A program made the position numbers and the translations under genes. The notes beneath the pieces were generated by a model. It worked only from the letters and a program-made list of their open reading frames with translations. It had not been told where the DNA came from and did not search any database. A stretch of DNA of 64,000 nt from the NCBI RefSeq assembly GCF_042432805.1, contig NZ_JBHLWO010000002.1:2542001-2606000 (forward strand), written 5' to 3'. Shown one piece after another: positions 1 through 9,595 of the stretch. The stretch comes from Olivibacter oleidegradans (GTDB taxonomy: Bacteria; Bacteroidota; Bacteroidia; Sphingobacteriales; Sphingobacteriaceae). Within the stretch, counting starts at the first letter, position 1. Every line of letters begins with the position of its first letter.

Positions 1-216
1 GGAAGTAAATTTGTAAGGTGCCGTCTGAATGAACTCGATATTCAATGGACGGGTAAAGGCAAATTTATCGGCTACATAGGCCACGGCTTTTTTTCGTATG
101 TTTAAACTATCGGATGTTGCCCTATACAGGCTGTCTTTCTGTTGCGAAAAACATTTTGCTGAACACAGTGCCAATAAGTTAAACAGAAGGAAGCTGGTTT
201 TCTTTAAATTATCCAT
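1..216 (-). CDS. Exported protein of unknown function, N-terminal part only
   Basis: An open frame of 72 codons begins at the ATG whose first base is 216 and runs off the left edge, so the C-terminus is missing. The product starts MDNLKKTS, followed by a hydrophobic stretch (FLLFNLLALCSA) and then FSQQKD, which looks like a Sec signal peptide of about 23 residues with cleavage before the QQKDS region. The mature part seen (to about residue 72) is polar and not recognisable. It is transcribed divergently from the LytS/LytR-type operon that starts at 521, so the two units may share a control region. An envelope or outer-membrane role is inferred only from the signal peptide. Confidence 0.6.
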   Translation of the reverse strand, partial: MDNLKKTSFLLFNLLALCSAKCFSQQKDSLYRATSDSLNIRKKAVAYVADKFAFTRPLNIEFIQTAPYKFTS

Positions 217-520
217 TTAATCGAGATTTTTTTATGTTGATGCTATGGCAGACGTTACAGGATAAACCGGTACTACTCGGCGATAATCAAGTAACGATAT
301 TTCGGAGTCATTTTTACTTTCCATATAATCCGATATGGGATTAACAGTCCAAAGAAAAGCATAAGCTTCTGACTTTTTTGGGTTTTTAGACCAAAGCCCT
401 TACATATTATACTAAAGCCTTTCTATGGTAGATTTGGTATAATAAATAACAAGGTTAGTATAAAAACTAGTGTACATACTGCTTATCGAATTATCTTTGC
501 TAAGAATTTGATCTTCCCCA
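217..520. other. Intergenic region between divergent genes
   Basis: This AT-rich gap of 304 bases separates the leftmost exported protein (minus strand) from the sensor kinase operon (plus strand). The only motif I can support is a TAnnTTTG-type -7 element at 492-499. No small open frame or strong hairpin was found. Confidence 0.5.
492..499 (+). promoter_or_regulatory. Putative -7 element of the lytS/lytR-type operon
   Basis: TATCTTTG matches the Bacteroidota housekeeping -7 consensus TAnnTTTG. It lies 21 bases before the start codon at 521, giving a very short leader. No clear -33 TTG at the usual spacing was seen. Confidence 0.45.
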
Positions 521-1603
521 ATGCAGCAGCAGGAATCATTAGAAATAAAGAATACAGCGATTATCCGACTAATTGTAGACGAGCGTTATCGAGCGTTTCG
601 ACATATTTTTCTCTTTTTAGGCCTCTTTGTTATGATCTCCTTTACAAATCCCTTATCAGAATACACGGGGCTTTATCGTTATTATCGTCGGTTTTGTGTT
701 TTTGCTCATTTAATATTCATGTTCTATGTGAATATGAATATTTTGATCCCTAAATTTTTCTTCAAAGGTAAATATGTACTATATATAGTGTCTTTACTCC
801 TACTGGTAATGATATGCCTCTTTATGATGAAGTTTTTACTGGAAAACACACTCGACCCACAAAACGTTTCTGTAAACTATCAAAAGGGCAACCCTGCTAA
901 AGGATTCTATGAAACTACACTCATATTAACACCAGTCATATTGGTTACCACGATGATCAAGTTATTTCAACGTTGGATACGCGATAATGAGCGGATGTCT
1001 GATCTTAAAAACCTCACCCTCACCATGGAACTAAACGAGTTACGAAATCAGATCAATCCGCATTTTCTTTTTAACATGCTGAATGGGATTAAAGCGCTGG
1101 TTCGCAGTAACCCTGAAAAAGCGACGCTCGTTATCATGAAATTATCTGAGTTTCTTCGTTATCAACTTTATGAAAATAATGTAGAAAAAACACCGCTCCG
1201 ATCCGAGATTGATTTCCTAACTAACTTCCTCGAATTAGAGAAGATCCGCCGGGATAACTTTCAGGTTGAGGTCAATGATCAGTCGACCATACATAACTTA
1301 AATGCTATTTTTTTACCCGCCAATATTTTCACCACTTTCGTCGAGAATGCCATCAAACATAGCATTGATATAAAGCAAGGGGAATCTTATATCCGTATTG
1401 ACATAAACGTAAATAATCATAAACTTTATTTTGATTGTGTTAATTCAATAGATCCCAATTATGTCGCTTCAGATAAAAAGAACAGCGGACTTGGGCTGGC
1501 AAATGTTAAGAGACGGCTACATTTATTATACGGCGATAGTTATACATTAAATACCACTTCTAAAGTAAACGAATACCATGTTCACTTAATCTTACCGATA
1601 TGA
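521..1603 (+). CDS. LytS-family sensor histidine kinase
   Basis: The 360-residue protein has four hydrophobic segments (about 28-42, 57-78, 85-104, 133-150) followed by a His_kinase (PF06580-type) domain. The motif NQINPHFLFN carries the predicted phospho-accepting His181, and a C-terminal HATPase contains the N-box-like VENAIKHS and the glycine motif SGLGLANVKRR. It should sense a membrane or extracellular cue and phosphorylate the LytTR regulator encoded next. The two genes overlap by ATGA, so they are translationally coupled. An overlapping frame starting at 508 is a shadow. The signal is unknown; this family often controls envelope or efflux genes in Bacteroidota. Confidence 0.92.
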   Translation: MQQQESLEIKNTAIIRLIVDERYRAFRHIFLFLGLFVMISFTNPLSEYTGLYRYYRRFCVFAHLIFMFYVNMNILIPKFFFKGKYVLYIVSLLLLVMICLFMMKFLLENTLDPQNVSVNYQKGNPAKGFYETTLILTPVILVTTMIKLFQRWIRDNERMSDLKNLTLTMELNELRNQINPHFLFNMLNGIKALVRSNPEKATLVIMKLSEFLRYQLYENNVEKTPLRSEIDFLTNFLELEKIRRDNFQVEVNDQSTIHNLNAIFLPANIFTTFVENAIKHSIDIKQGESYIRIDINVNNHKLYFDCVNSIDPNYVASDKKNSGLGLANVKRRLHLLYGDSYTLNTTSKVNEYHVHLILPI

Positions 1604-2328
1604 ATTGTATTATCGTAGACGACGAACCATTGGCGAGAGATGAAATGCACGCGCTGATTAAAGATGTCTCTGACCTTGACATGCTGGGCAAATTCTCCAA
1701 TGCGCCGGCAGCGCTCGATTTTATAAGCACCAATGAAGTAGATCTTATCTTTCTCGATATTCAGATGCCTATGGTAACCGGCCTGGAGTTTGCTGCACAA
1801 ATCCCCAACCAGGTGCTCACCATTTTTACAACCGCCTATCCGCAATATGCCTTAAAAAGCTATGAGCTTGACGCCATTGATTACCTTTTAAAACCCGTTG
1901 ATAAATCCCGCTTGGAAAAAGCAATACATAAAGCCGAAATATATAAAACGCTGCTTTCGCATGCTACGGAAAAGAACACCATTGAAGCGAATACGGAGCA
2001 GTACTTGATCGTCAAATCTGATCGTCGATTTTATCGGATAAACTTCGAAGATATCCGATTTATCGAAGGACTCAAAGACTATGTCGTGATTTATACCAAA
2101 AGCCAGAAACTGATAACAGCGATGAACTTAAAGGCCATCCATCAGAAAATTCCTTCCGGGATATTCGTCCGTGTAAGTAAATCGTATGTGGTTAACAAGA
2201 AATATGTTGAATCATTCGACCATCATACCATTTATCTAACAGATAATGAAATACCTTTAGGAGAAGTCTACAAAAATGATTTTTTTAAGGAATATTTAGG
2301 CAATGTCTCCAATCCAGATATTCCCTGA
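1600..2328 (+). CDS. LytTR-family response regulator
   Basis: This 242-residue protein has an N-terminal receiver domain (acidic pocket D7/D8, phosphoacceptor D53 in FLDIQMP, K102-type lysine in LLKPVDK) and a C-terminal LytTR DNA-binding domain from about 135 to 235 (YLIVKSDRRFYRI, then FVRVSKSYVVNKKYV). The start ATG overlaps the kinase stop codon (ATGA), which marks a two-gene operon. It should bind DNA as a phosphorylated dimer. Its target is not visible, but the divergent exported protein at the left edge is a possible one. Confidence 0.93.
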   Translation: MNCIIVDDEPLARDEMHALIKDVSDLDMLGKFSNAPAALDFISTNEVDLIFLDIQMPMVTGLEFAAQIPNQVLTIFTTAYPQYALKSYELDAIDYLLKPVDKSRLEKAIHKAEIYKTLLSHATEKNTIEANTEQYLIVKSDRRFYRINFEDIRFIEGLKDYVVIYTKSQKLITAMNLKAIHQKIPSGIFVRVSKSYVVNKKYVESFDHHTIYLTDNEIPLGEVYKNDFFKEYLGNVSNPDIP

Positions 2329-2434
2329 TCAAATTTGTCTTTATTTTAGGTAATTTCCCGAGACTTTAGACGCCGACCGCAGCAAACACGCGAGGATCGA
2401 CGCCTATCTTTCTAATTATATCACAGTTACTACT

Positions 2435-3034
2435 TTACACTACAATACTATCGATGGCCGTATCCAATGCAGTTTCCTGAACCGCCGATACGGCAAAACC
2501 TTCGCCCCGAATAAAAGTAACATCGGTAATGCCTATAAATCCCAGAGCCATTTTAAGATACGGTGTCACGAAATCGAAGGATTTATAGTCGCCGGAGCTG
2601 TAAATGCCGCCTGTTGTTACCGCTACGTAGGCTTTCTTTCCCGTTATCAGACCTACCGGGCCCTCCGGCGTATATTTAAAGGTAATTCCTGCGCGTGTAA
2701 TATGATCAATCCATGCTTTCAAGGTAGATGAAATACCAAAGTTGTACATTGGAGCACCAATTACCAAAATATCCGCATCCATTATTTCCTGAATCGCCTG
2801 ATTGGAATGTTGTATAGCTGCCCTATTCTCATCTGTGTATTTCTCAGCTGGTGTAAAAAAAGCATTGAGATGCACTTCTTCCAGATGAGGGAACGGGTTA
2901 CGCGTTAAATCTTTCACTTTTACAAAAGATGCAGGCTCCTTTTCTCTAAGGCGGTCGATTACCGCATTCGCTAACTTGATACTGTTCGATTGCTCGCCCC
3001 TTGGGCTAGAAATAATATTTAGAATCCTTGCCAT
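2435..3034 (-). CDS. azoR: FMN-dependent NADH-azoreductase (AzoR/AcpD type)
   Basis: The 199-residue flavodoxin-fold protein has the usual AzoR landmarks: the phosphate-binding loop SSPRGEQSNS near residue 9, the GAPMYNFGISSTLKAWID segment near residue 93, and TTGGIYSSGDY near residue 140, which contacts the flavin. Family members use NAD(P)H to reduce azo compounds and quinones in the cytoplasm and protect against quinone or thiol stress. It is a single-gene unit, convergent with the response regulator. Family length is about 200 residues, so it looks complete. Its physiological substrate is not shown by the sequence. Confidence 0.92.
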   Translation of the reverse strand: MARILNIISSPRGEQSNSIKLANAVIDRLREKEPASFVKVKDLTRNPFPHLEEVHLNAFFTPAEKYTDENRAAIQHSNQAIQEIMDADILVIGAPMYNFGISSTLKAWIDHITRAGITFKYTPEGPVGLITGKKAYVAVTTGGIYSSGDYKSFDFVTPYLKMALGFIGITDVTFIRGEGFAVSAVQETALDTAIDSIVV

Positions 3035-3220
3035 TTTATCTCTAATAATTTTTTGATTTGTTTTATGAGGTAAAATTAGGCAAGCAGCTCGCTGCCCGAA
3101 ATAACATAGGTTAAGAAATTCGATTGATTTAGATCAAGAACTTACGTGACTAAGTAAACAATAAGGTGGGCAATTATCTCGCGGCTTTCCCAAATAGCGT
3201 AGTTGATAGGAAGGAAGTAG

Positions 3221-3258
3221 AGGGTGCCTAATGACAATCTAAGCTTTTTAGGCACCCT
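3221..3258. terminator. Hairpin after the susD gene
   Basis: A perfect 10-bp inverted repeat (AGGGTGCCTA at 3221-3230 and TAGGCACCCT at 3249-3258) lies 14 bases downstream of the stop of the minus-strand SusD gene. There is no long U-tract, so termination strength is uncertain. Confidence 0.6.
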
Positions 3259-3272
3259 TATGAATATTTCAA

Positions 3273-5105
3273 TTATTCCCAATCAAAAATCTGTTTAAGA
3301 TTGGGATTGAGCATAATCTGTTGTTGCGGAATCGGTCGATAATAATATTTAGGGGCTACAAATGTTCCTACATCTTCTATTATCTGAATATTTCCCGCGT
3401 TTGCTCCTCCTAAGAAGACCGATACGTCCTGACCGAAGGTACCAACGCGGTAGTATTGGAGCACCTTACCCAAACTGTTGGTTTCTTTATCGTTAGGGAT
3501 CGATTGCGAAGCAGGAAGCAAATAAATATCAGGCACGCCGTCACCCGTTAAATCATGTTTTCCCAACGAAGCAAAATAGATTCCCTGTGGTTCCTTTTCC
3601 AGTACTTTTCCCGCCTCCCACCGCATCAAATCATCATGTCGTAAACCCTCCATTGCCAGTTCTACCCTACGTTCCCTCCTGATTTCCAATAATTCGCTGC
3701 GCTGTGCAGACGAAAGGTTGGGAAATTTGGCAGCTTCAACTGGATCCATTGGCGGGTTTAAGGTCATGTGTGGCATACCAACACGATCCCTTAATTTATT
3801 CACCGTAATATCCAAGTCGCCTTGCGTAAGTTGCGCTAATTCGGCCCTAGCTTCCGCATAAATCAACAGGACCTCAGCAAAGCGATAAAGCGGCACATCC
3901 ATATTATTCCGTACATCCTGATCTGTTGTATTATAAAAGCCTTTAATCTGATGATAACCCGAAAAGTTCTTCGCCAACTGTTGCACATATAAACCCGTTC
4001 CCTGCGCATAAGTACCGGAGCGCACCAAAACCCATCCCGGATAAGCAAAAGTTTGATATAAACGCGGATCGCGGTTGCTGAATTCTTCAACAAACTCGTT
4101 TTGCTGATAGTTAGGGCGACTGCTATAAAAAGAACCGTCCTTCATAAGATACGCCTGTACGAGATCCTTTTGCGGATAAGTCTCATAGTTGCCGAAAACC
4201 CCTTCGCCACTATCTCCATTCAGCACATTCGCTTGGTAAAACCGACCAAATATGATTTCCGGATTGCTTGAGAGATCCGCACTTGCGAAAAGGCTCCCAT
4301 AGTCTTCATTCGGTTTTCCGGTAGAATAGAGACTAAAGGTCCCGCTGTCCATAATTTCTTTCGCCACAGCGGCGGCTTTTTGTAGCAGTTCATCAGCTGA
4401 TTCTGACAAGTTCAGTTCAGCATGGTATTTCCGAAAAGTTCCTTCATATAACAAAAAGCGGGCATAATCAGCTTTGACCACCCAACGGTTCACGGCTCCT
4501 TTAGGGGCCGAAACATCCACATTGTTCATCGCGAACTCATAGTCTTCGATGAGGTGGTTGACCACGGTTTCCCGTGGGTCGCGCCCGGCAAATAAGATAT
4601 CTTCGCTGTTTGCTTCCAATGGTACATCTATCCAGGGAACATCCGAATAGCGTTTTATTTTATCAACATAAAAGCGGGCACGGAAAAAACGGGCTAAACC
4701 TTCGAAGTGGTTTAAGCGGTCCTCTGCAGCGTTGGCCCTCCGGAAATGCGCCAAAAAGAAATTAAAATTTCTGAGCTGGCCCCAGTCCCACCCACCGGTA
4801 ATTGTGGTAGAAGAAGGATTGGTGGTCATCATGGTTTTCAATTCCACATTGCCCGTCGAGAAGGCATTGTCGGTTAAGTTATAAGCATCTGCTGTATAAA
4901 TACCGGTAGAAGGAAAATTGTAAAGATTATAAATATATAAGTTTAAGTCTCCTTCCGTATTGAAAAAATTGCCCGCGTCAATATCCGTTTCGGGTGTTTT
5001 TTCCAAAAAATCATCATTACAGCTTACTGTCGAAAGGGCTAGGAGTCCGATGAACAGGCCGATTTTAAGAAACTTGTTCTTCTTTGTATATTCTATTGCT
5101 GACAT
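3273..5105 (-). CDS. SusD/RagB-family nutrient-binding outer-membrane lipoprotein
   Basis: The 610-residue protein begins with a lipoprotein signal (LALSTVSC, lipidated Cys29) followed by NDDFLEKTPETD, the usual SusD start. The C-terminal half has SusD hallmarks such as LYRFAEVLLIYAEARAEL, LRDRVGMPH and RRERRVELAMEGLRHDDLMRW. SusD proteins sit on the cell surface and form the lid of the SusC transporter. The gene lies 11 bp downstream of the SusC gene in the same direction and is clearly co-transcribed. No glycoside hydrolase is nearby; a phosphodiesterase gene is, so a non-glycan ligand is possible. Confidence 0.95.
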   Translation of the reverse strand: MSAIEYTKKNKFLKIGLFIGLLALSTVSCNDDFLEKTPETDIDAGNFFNTEGDLNLYIYNLYNFPSTGIYTADAYNLTDNAFSTGNVELKTMMTTNPSSTTITGGWDWGQLRNFNFFLAHFRRANAAEDRLNHFEGLARFFRARFYVDKIKRYSDVPWIDVPLEANSEDILFAGRDPRETVVNHLIEDYEFAMNNVDVSAPKGAVNRWVVKADYARFLLYEGTFRKYHAELNLSESADELLQKAAAVAKEIMDSGTFSLYSTGKPNEDYGSLFASADLSSNPEIIFGRFYQANVLNGDSGEGVFGNYETYPQKDLVQAYLMKDGSFYSSRPNYQQNEFVEEFSNRDPRLYQTFAYPGWVLVRSGTYAQGTGLYVQQLAKNFSGYHQIKGFYNTTDQDVRNNMDVPLYRFAEVLLIYAEARAELAQLTQGDLDITVNKLRDRVGMPHMTLNPPMDPVEAAKFPNLSSAQRSELLEIRRERRVELAMEGLRHDDLMRWEAGKVLEKEPQGIYFASLGKHDLTGDGVPDIYLLPASQSIPNDKETNSLGKVLQYYRVGTFGQDVSVFLGGANAGNIQIIEDVGTFVAPKYYYRPIPQQQIMLNPNLKQIFDWE

Positions 5106-5116
5106 GTTTTTATTTT

Positions 5117-8100
5117 TTAAAAGATGGCATTGATTCCTACCGAATAACTCCTTTGAAAAGGGTAAGTCATTCCATTTCCTTTTCTACCGATGCCACTGGT
5201 CGGATCGGTATTGATATTTGCGTTCGTACTTTCGGGATCATAAAAATCTTTGATTCCCGACCATTCGAAGAGGTTCTCACCGGAGGCATAAATGCGAAGA
5301 CGGGCCAAGCCTATTTTTTTTATCAATGTTTCAGGTAAAGTGTAACCGATTGTAATATTTTTTATACGCAGATACGAACCGTTAAGCAGATAGCCGGTTT
5401 GGGGAATGGCCAATCCCATCGCATCGTCAATTCTTGTTCCTAGGTTAGCATCAGCCAACCACGATTGCATAATCGGGTATTTTCCGTTGGGATTTGCATC
5501 TGCAAGTCCGAGGTTCAGATAAGATTGCGAATGACGCGCCCTTTGTTCATCACTATCGCCGGTAGGTCTATAAAAGTCGAGCAAATGCTCATAGATATTT
5601 CCGTAGGGCTGTTGGTAAAAGCCCCAATAAAGGTAATCGATTGGATAATAATCCCGTTTTCCAACACCTTGTAAAAAGACCCTGACATCAAAATTTTTCC
5701 ACGAGGAGTTTAGATCAAGACCAAACTGGTAGCGTGGTGTTGAATTTCCGATTACGGTTAAATCCTTTGTGTCGTCCAGCGTATAGCCCTTTTCAATTTT
5801 TCCGTTACCGTCCCGATCGATATATTTGGGCCATCCCGGTACAATCTGTAACGCACCCCAAGGAATAATAGCTGACTCGTCTAATTGTGCAATCTCGTCG
5901 GTATTGGCAAAAAGTCCGTTGCTTTGCAATCCCCAGATTTCCCCCAGCTCCATTCCTTTGTAGTATTGCAGGATGCTTCCGTTCGGATTATCAAACCGTG
6001 TAATATGTGTTTTAGAATCGGAGAGTACAAAGCGGCCCTGGAAGGTCAGTGGGCTTCCGCCAACCTCATATTTATTCTGATATCCAAATGAAAGCTCCCA
6101 ACCCTTGGTTTGCAGGTCGGCAGCATTTTCACTCGGCTCAACGGCACCCAATACGCCGGGGAGCTCCTTTCCGCGTGTTAACATATTGAGGGTGTTCCGT
6201 TTATACATGTCGAAAGTCAGCGTAATACGATCCTGGAGGAGCCCCATATCCAAACCGACATTAAGTGTATTCACCTTTTCCCACGTATAATTGGGTGAAA
6301 CCAGGAGCGGCGGACTGATCATGGTCGGGCGCGAATCACCGATCAGGTAACCGGACTGTGAAGCCTCCATGAAAGGAAGATAGCCGTAGTTGGCCACGTT
6401 CTGATTTCCTAAGGAACCATAGGAAGCCCGAAGCTTTAGATTATTGACGGTCTGACGGATACCGTCCATAAAAGACTCCTGATCGATCCGCCATGCAGCG
6501 GAAGCGGAAGGGAAAAATCCGAAGCGTTTATTTTTGGGAAAGCGTGAAGAGCCGTCATATCTTCCGTTGAATTCCACGATATAACGGTCATTATAAATAT
6601 AATTGACTCGACCGAAAGCACCTCTAAGCGCATAGGTCCTGATATCTTCCTCGCCATTGGTCAATCCTGTGGCTAAGCCAATCGTGGGATAAGATGAAGA
6701 AATCAGGTCCTGTTTGCTGACATAAAAAAATTCGTCACGGTAATTTTCCTGGTTATACCCCACAATGGCCGACAAACTGTGTTTTCCGAAGCTTTTATTC
6801 AATGTCCCATAGATATTGAATACTTGATAGGTAATAGATTCGGCATCTCTTCTGGCACTATTCTCTCCTTCCTCACGTACATCATTCGGACCATATCCGA
6901 TTTGATATTTGGTATTATAAGAATTCGTGTTGATGGAGGTATTTCTAAAGGTAAAATCACTATTAACGGTGAGCAACTTATCCCAAAAAGACATCTCCGT
7001 GGTGAAGGTAGACTGAATCATGTTTTGTTTCACCGTCGTTGCACCACCGTCAACTAGTTGGGCGGCCAGCCGACCTACGGTTTCATTTGCCCAGGTGCCA
7101 TCCGGATTCTTATCCCATGAAGTAGGAAAAATAGTATACAGATCATAAATACTGAAAGGAGTGTTCGTAACAGGCAGTGATGAGGAAGCTTGGCTGGGAT
7201 TGCTGTAAAATCGGGGCGGCGATTTTCGGTTCGTATAGGTATAATAGGTGTTATTCCCAACTTTAAGCCACTTCTTTAAGTTATAATCAATTTTAGCGCG
7301 CAGACTATAGCGTTCATTGTAATCATCGGCCAAGGTTAACGGACTGTTCTGTCTGTTATAGCCGCCTGATAGGTAATATTGTGCTTTATTGTTTTCGCTC
7401 ACGCCGCTAATGGCGAGGTCGTGATTTTGGTTGAAGTTATAATCATCCATAAAATAGCGGCTCCAGTCTCGATTACCCATATATTCCCATAAGCTGGGAT
7501 CGGTAGGATTTACCCGTACCCCGGCGATAGACGGATTATCCGATCGTTCTTTGGCATATTGGTAAAATTGATCGCTATAATTAACGTTATCCCAAGGGGT
7601 ATTATCGGTAGATAATTCCAGTAAACGCGAAAAGATGTAAGGGTCTGTCACCATTTTCGGCAAAACGGTAGGTTTATTTAGGCTGAAATTATTGGAGTAG
7701 CTGACGGTAGCACCCGCTACAGCGCCTGTTTTAGTTTTAATTAAAATCACCCCAAATGCCGCCCGCGCCCCATAGATGGCCGCAGCGGACGCATCTTTGA
7801 TCACCGACATCGTCTCAATGTCCTGTGGCGCTATCAGGTTCAGTTCAGCGGCACTTATCTGCACACCATCAACCAATATAAGCGGCCCGCCACCATTGAT
7901 GGAAGTGATGCCCCGAATGTTGATGTCCGCCGCTTCACCCGGACCACCGGATGCAAAGCGGATATTTAAATTTGGCACCATTCCCTGCAAACCTTGCGCA
8001 ACATTTGCTATTGGCCGATTCTGTAGGTCTGTTGCTTTCACTTGGTCGACCGCACCGGATAGGTTCACTTTCTTCTGTGTTCCGTAACCAACCACGACAA

Positions 8101-8428
8101 CTTCGTTAAGGCTTTGTTTGTCATCGGCCAATATGATGTCGTAATGCTCAGCCGCTGTTACCTTTACCTCTTGCGGCAAATAACCAATGGCAGAGATATG
8201 CAGCACATCCCCTGTTTTTACTTTTAAAGAGAAAACGCCGTCTATCGTTGTCGACGTTCCCTGTGTCTTACCAACAATGGCAATACTCACACCGGGCAGT
8301 GTTTCGCCAATCGAGTCTTTCACCGTTCCGGAAATTGTGCGGTCATCTTGACGCACCTGTCGGCCATATACCCCATACTGCCAGATGATCAGCGGGCTTA
8401 TGACAAGTAACAGTAAAATCTGTTTCAT
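5117..8428 (-). CDS. SusC/RagA-family TonB-dependent outer-membrane transporter
   Basis: The 1103-residue protein has a signal peptide, a carboxypeptidase-D-like N-terminal domain (ISGTVKDSIGETLPGVSI), the conserved segment VVVVGYGTQKK near residue 112, a plug domain (GLQGMVPN, ILVDGV, IKDASAAAIYGARA) and a large beta barrel ending in an aromatic residue (GINAIF). Its role is energised uptake of a ligand captured by the SusD partner. It is the first gene of a two-gene operon. About 75-100 bases upstream of its start is a palindrome like the one in front of the TetR gene, suggesting TetR control. Confidence 0.96.
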   Translation of the reverse strand: MKQILLLLVISPLIIWQYGVYGRQVRQDDRTISGTVKDSIGETLPGVSIAIVGKTQGTSTTIDGVFSLKVKTGDVLHISAIGYLPQEVKVTAAEHYDIILADDKQSLNEVVVVGYGTQKKVNLSGAVDQVKATDLQNRPIANVAQGLQGMVPNLNIRFASGGPGEAADINIRGITSINGGGPLILVDGVQISAAELNLIAPQDIETMSVIKDASAAAIYGARAAFGVILIKTKTGAVAGATVSYSNNFSLNKPTVLPKMVTDPYIFSRLLELSTDNTPWDNVNYSDQFYQYAKERSDNPSIAGVRVNPTDPSLWEYMGNRDWSRYFMDDYNFNQNHDLAISGVSENNKAQYYLSGGYNRQNSPLTLADDYNERYSLRAKIDYNLKKWLKVGNNTYYTYTNRKSPPRFYSNPSQASSSLPVTNTPFSIYDLYTIFPTSWDKNPDGTWANETVGRLAAQLVDGGATTVKQNMIQSTFTTEMSFWDKLLTVNSDFTFRNTSINTNSYNTKYQIGYGPNDVREEGENSARRDAESITYQVFNIYGTLNKSFGKHSLSAIVGYNQENYRDEFFYVSKQDLISSSYPTIGLATGLTNGEEDIRTYALRGAFGRVNYIYNDRYIVEFNGRYDGSSRFPKNKRFGFFPSASAAWRIDQESFMDGIRQTVNNLKLRASYGSLGNQNVANYGYLPFMEASQSGYLIGDSRPTMISPPLLVSPNYTWEKVNTLNVGLDMGLLQDRITLTFDMYKRNTLNMLTRGKELPGVLGAVEPSENAADLQTKGWELSFGYQNKYEVGGSPLTFQGRFVLSDSKTHITRFDNPNGSILQYYKGMELGEIWGLQSNGLFANTDEIAQLDESAIIPWGALQIVPGWPKYIDRDGNGKIEKGYTLDDTKDLTVIGNSTPRYQFGLDLNSSWKNFDVRVFLQGVGKRDYYPIDYLYWGFYQQPYGNIYEHLLDFYRPTGDSDEQRARHSQSYLNLGLADANPNGKYPIMQSWLADANLGTRIDDAMGLAIPQTGYLLNGSYLRIKNITIGYTLPETLIKKIGLARLRIYASGENLFEWSGIKDFYDPESTNANINTDPTSGIGRKGNGMTYPFQRSYSVGINAIF

Positions 8429-8502
8429 AACTATTTTTTAAGATTAGGGATCTGGCAACAAAGATGAATTTCAGATGTTAAGGAGGAATTAATATATCGT
8501 TA

Positions 8503-8530
8503 TTTTAATTGAACATTCATTCAATTAAAA
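8503..8530. promoter_or_regulatory. Putative TetR operator upstream of susC
   Basis: A 28-bp perfect dyad has 11-bp arms (TTTTAATTGAA and TTCAATTAAAA) around the spacer CATTCA. Its core TTGAACATTCATTCAATT matches 15 of 18 positions of the palindrome upstream of the TetR gene read on the minus strand. A weak -7 (CATCTTTG on the minus strand, 8459-8466) lies between it and susC. Confidence 0.6.
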
Positions 8531-8671
8531 AAGAAAAGACACTTACTGTCAGTCACTATCATAAGCCACTAACCTTATGGCGGCGTTGTTACGATCAATA
8601 AAGATGCGCAAGTCCGCTTCCGAAATATGCAGACAGAATAGCAAATTAGGAAGGAATGCTTGTAGGAGACG

Positions 8672-9265
8672 CTAGGTTAACTTTAACAGATCATAAACTT
8701 CTTCTTTGTATTGATTGAGTCTATTTTCGACCATCGACTTATCTTCTACCAACGATAAATAAAAATAAGCGCCATCCAGAAAAATAAAAATCAGATCAGC
8801 CGTATGCGCTGGGTTCGTTAGACGCAGCTGTTCCCGGTCGTTCAATTTAGCGAGTATGGTGCTAAGCATCGATCGTAACGAGTCGAGAATGGTAATGTAT
8901 TTACGCCTAATTTGTTTGTTCCGGAAACTCTCTGCATAAAAGTCGTAGAATAGACTATCATCAAATAATTTGTTCCATTTCTTTGAAAAGAGTCGATCAA
9001 TAATATCGTAGAGGTCTGTCAGGCTATAATCTTTTTCCTTGTCTATGTTGAAAATCAGCAGATAGCGTTCCAATAAGTAATCGATCAACGCTTCCTTTAA
9101 ATCCTCTTTAGTAGCAAAATAATGGATGATAAGGCTGGGGTTTATATTCATCACTTTAGCCACTTTTGCTATTGAAGTATTGGCGTAACCAATTTTTTTT
9201 GCTACTTTATAGAAGACTTTGATAATCTCCTGTTTCCTGATATCTTTTATACTTTTTCTACCCAT
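8672..9265 (-). CDS. TetR/AcrR-family transcriptional regulator
   Basis: This 197-residue protein has an N-terminal TetR helix-turn-helix (about residues 10-55; TSIAKVAKVMNINPSLIIHYFATKEDL) and a divergent all-helical ligand-binding C-terminal domain. It lies between the SusCD operon (same strand, downstream) and a divergently transcribed phosphodiesterase gene. Matching palindromes lie in its own leader and upstream of susC, so autoregulation and control of the transporter are likely. TetR control of a SusCD pair is unusual, since hybrid sensors, ECF sigma factors or AraC proteins are more common. Its ligand is unknown. Confidence 0.9.
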   Translation of the reverse strand: MGRKSIKDIRKQEIIKVFYKVAKKIGYANTSIAKVAKVMNINPSLIIHYFATKEDLKEALIDYLLERYLLIFNIDKEKDYSLTDLYDIIDRLFSKKWNKLFDDSLFYDFYAESFRNKQIRRKYITILDSLRSMLSTILAKLNDREQLRLTNPAHTADLIFIFLDGAYFYLSLVEDKSMVENRLNQYKEEVYDLLKLT

Positions 9266-9595
9266 ATATTTATCGTACTGAAATCGGTTACAAATAGATG
9301 AGTTATTATTGAATGAACATTCAATTAATTAATAAAATAAAGATTTCTTAATGATGGCTTAACTGCTCAAGCTGAATTTTACCGCAATGAATGTAAGTAC
9401 GACAAAAAGAAAAACCCAATGTCATCCCTATTAAAGAACCAAGTTAATCAATCCTTTCTGATTATGGGGATAATTCGGGATATTTGATTTTTGCCGAAAG
9501 ATTTAAAACATGAAACCATCATGATTTATTCAAACCACACAGGGGAATGAATAAATCTGATAGCTTCATCACCACTAAAAAGCAAATTTAAATAG
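9266..9595. other. Divergent intergenic region tetR / phosphodiesterase
   Basis: This 330-base AT-rich gap holds the 9308-9325 operator palindrome near the TetR start. A TCTATTTG -7-like sequence (minus strand, 9291-9298) overlaps the region controlled by that operator. Nothing convincing was found near the phosphodiesterase start. Confidence 0.4.
9308..9325. promoter_or_regulatory. Putative TetR autoregulatory operator
   Basis: ATTGAATG-AA-CATTCAAT is a perfect dyad with 8-bp arms. It lies 43-60 bases before the tetR start and just upstream of a -7-like element, where a bound repressor would cover the -33 region. It shares its core with the 8503-8530 site. Confidence 0.6.

Noticed and set aside
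508..753. Frame overlapping the start of the sensor kinase gene
   Set aside because: It overlaps the better supported kinase frame in another phase and has no domain.
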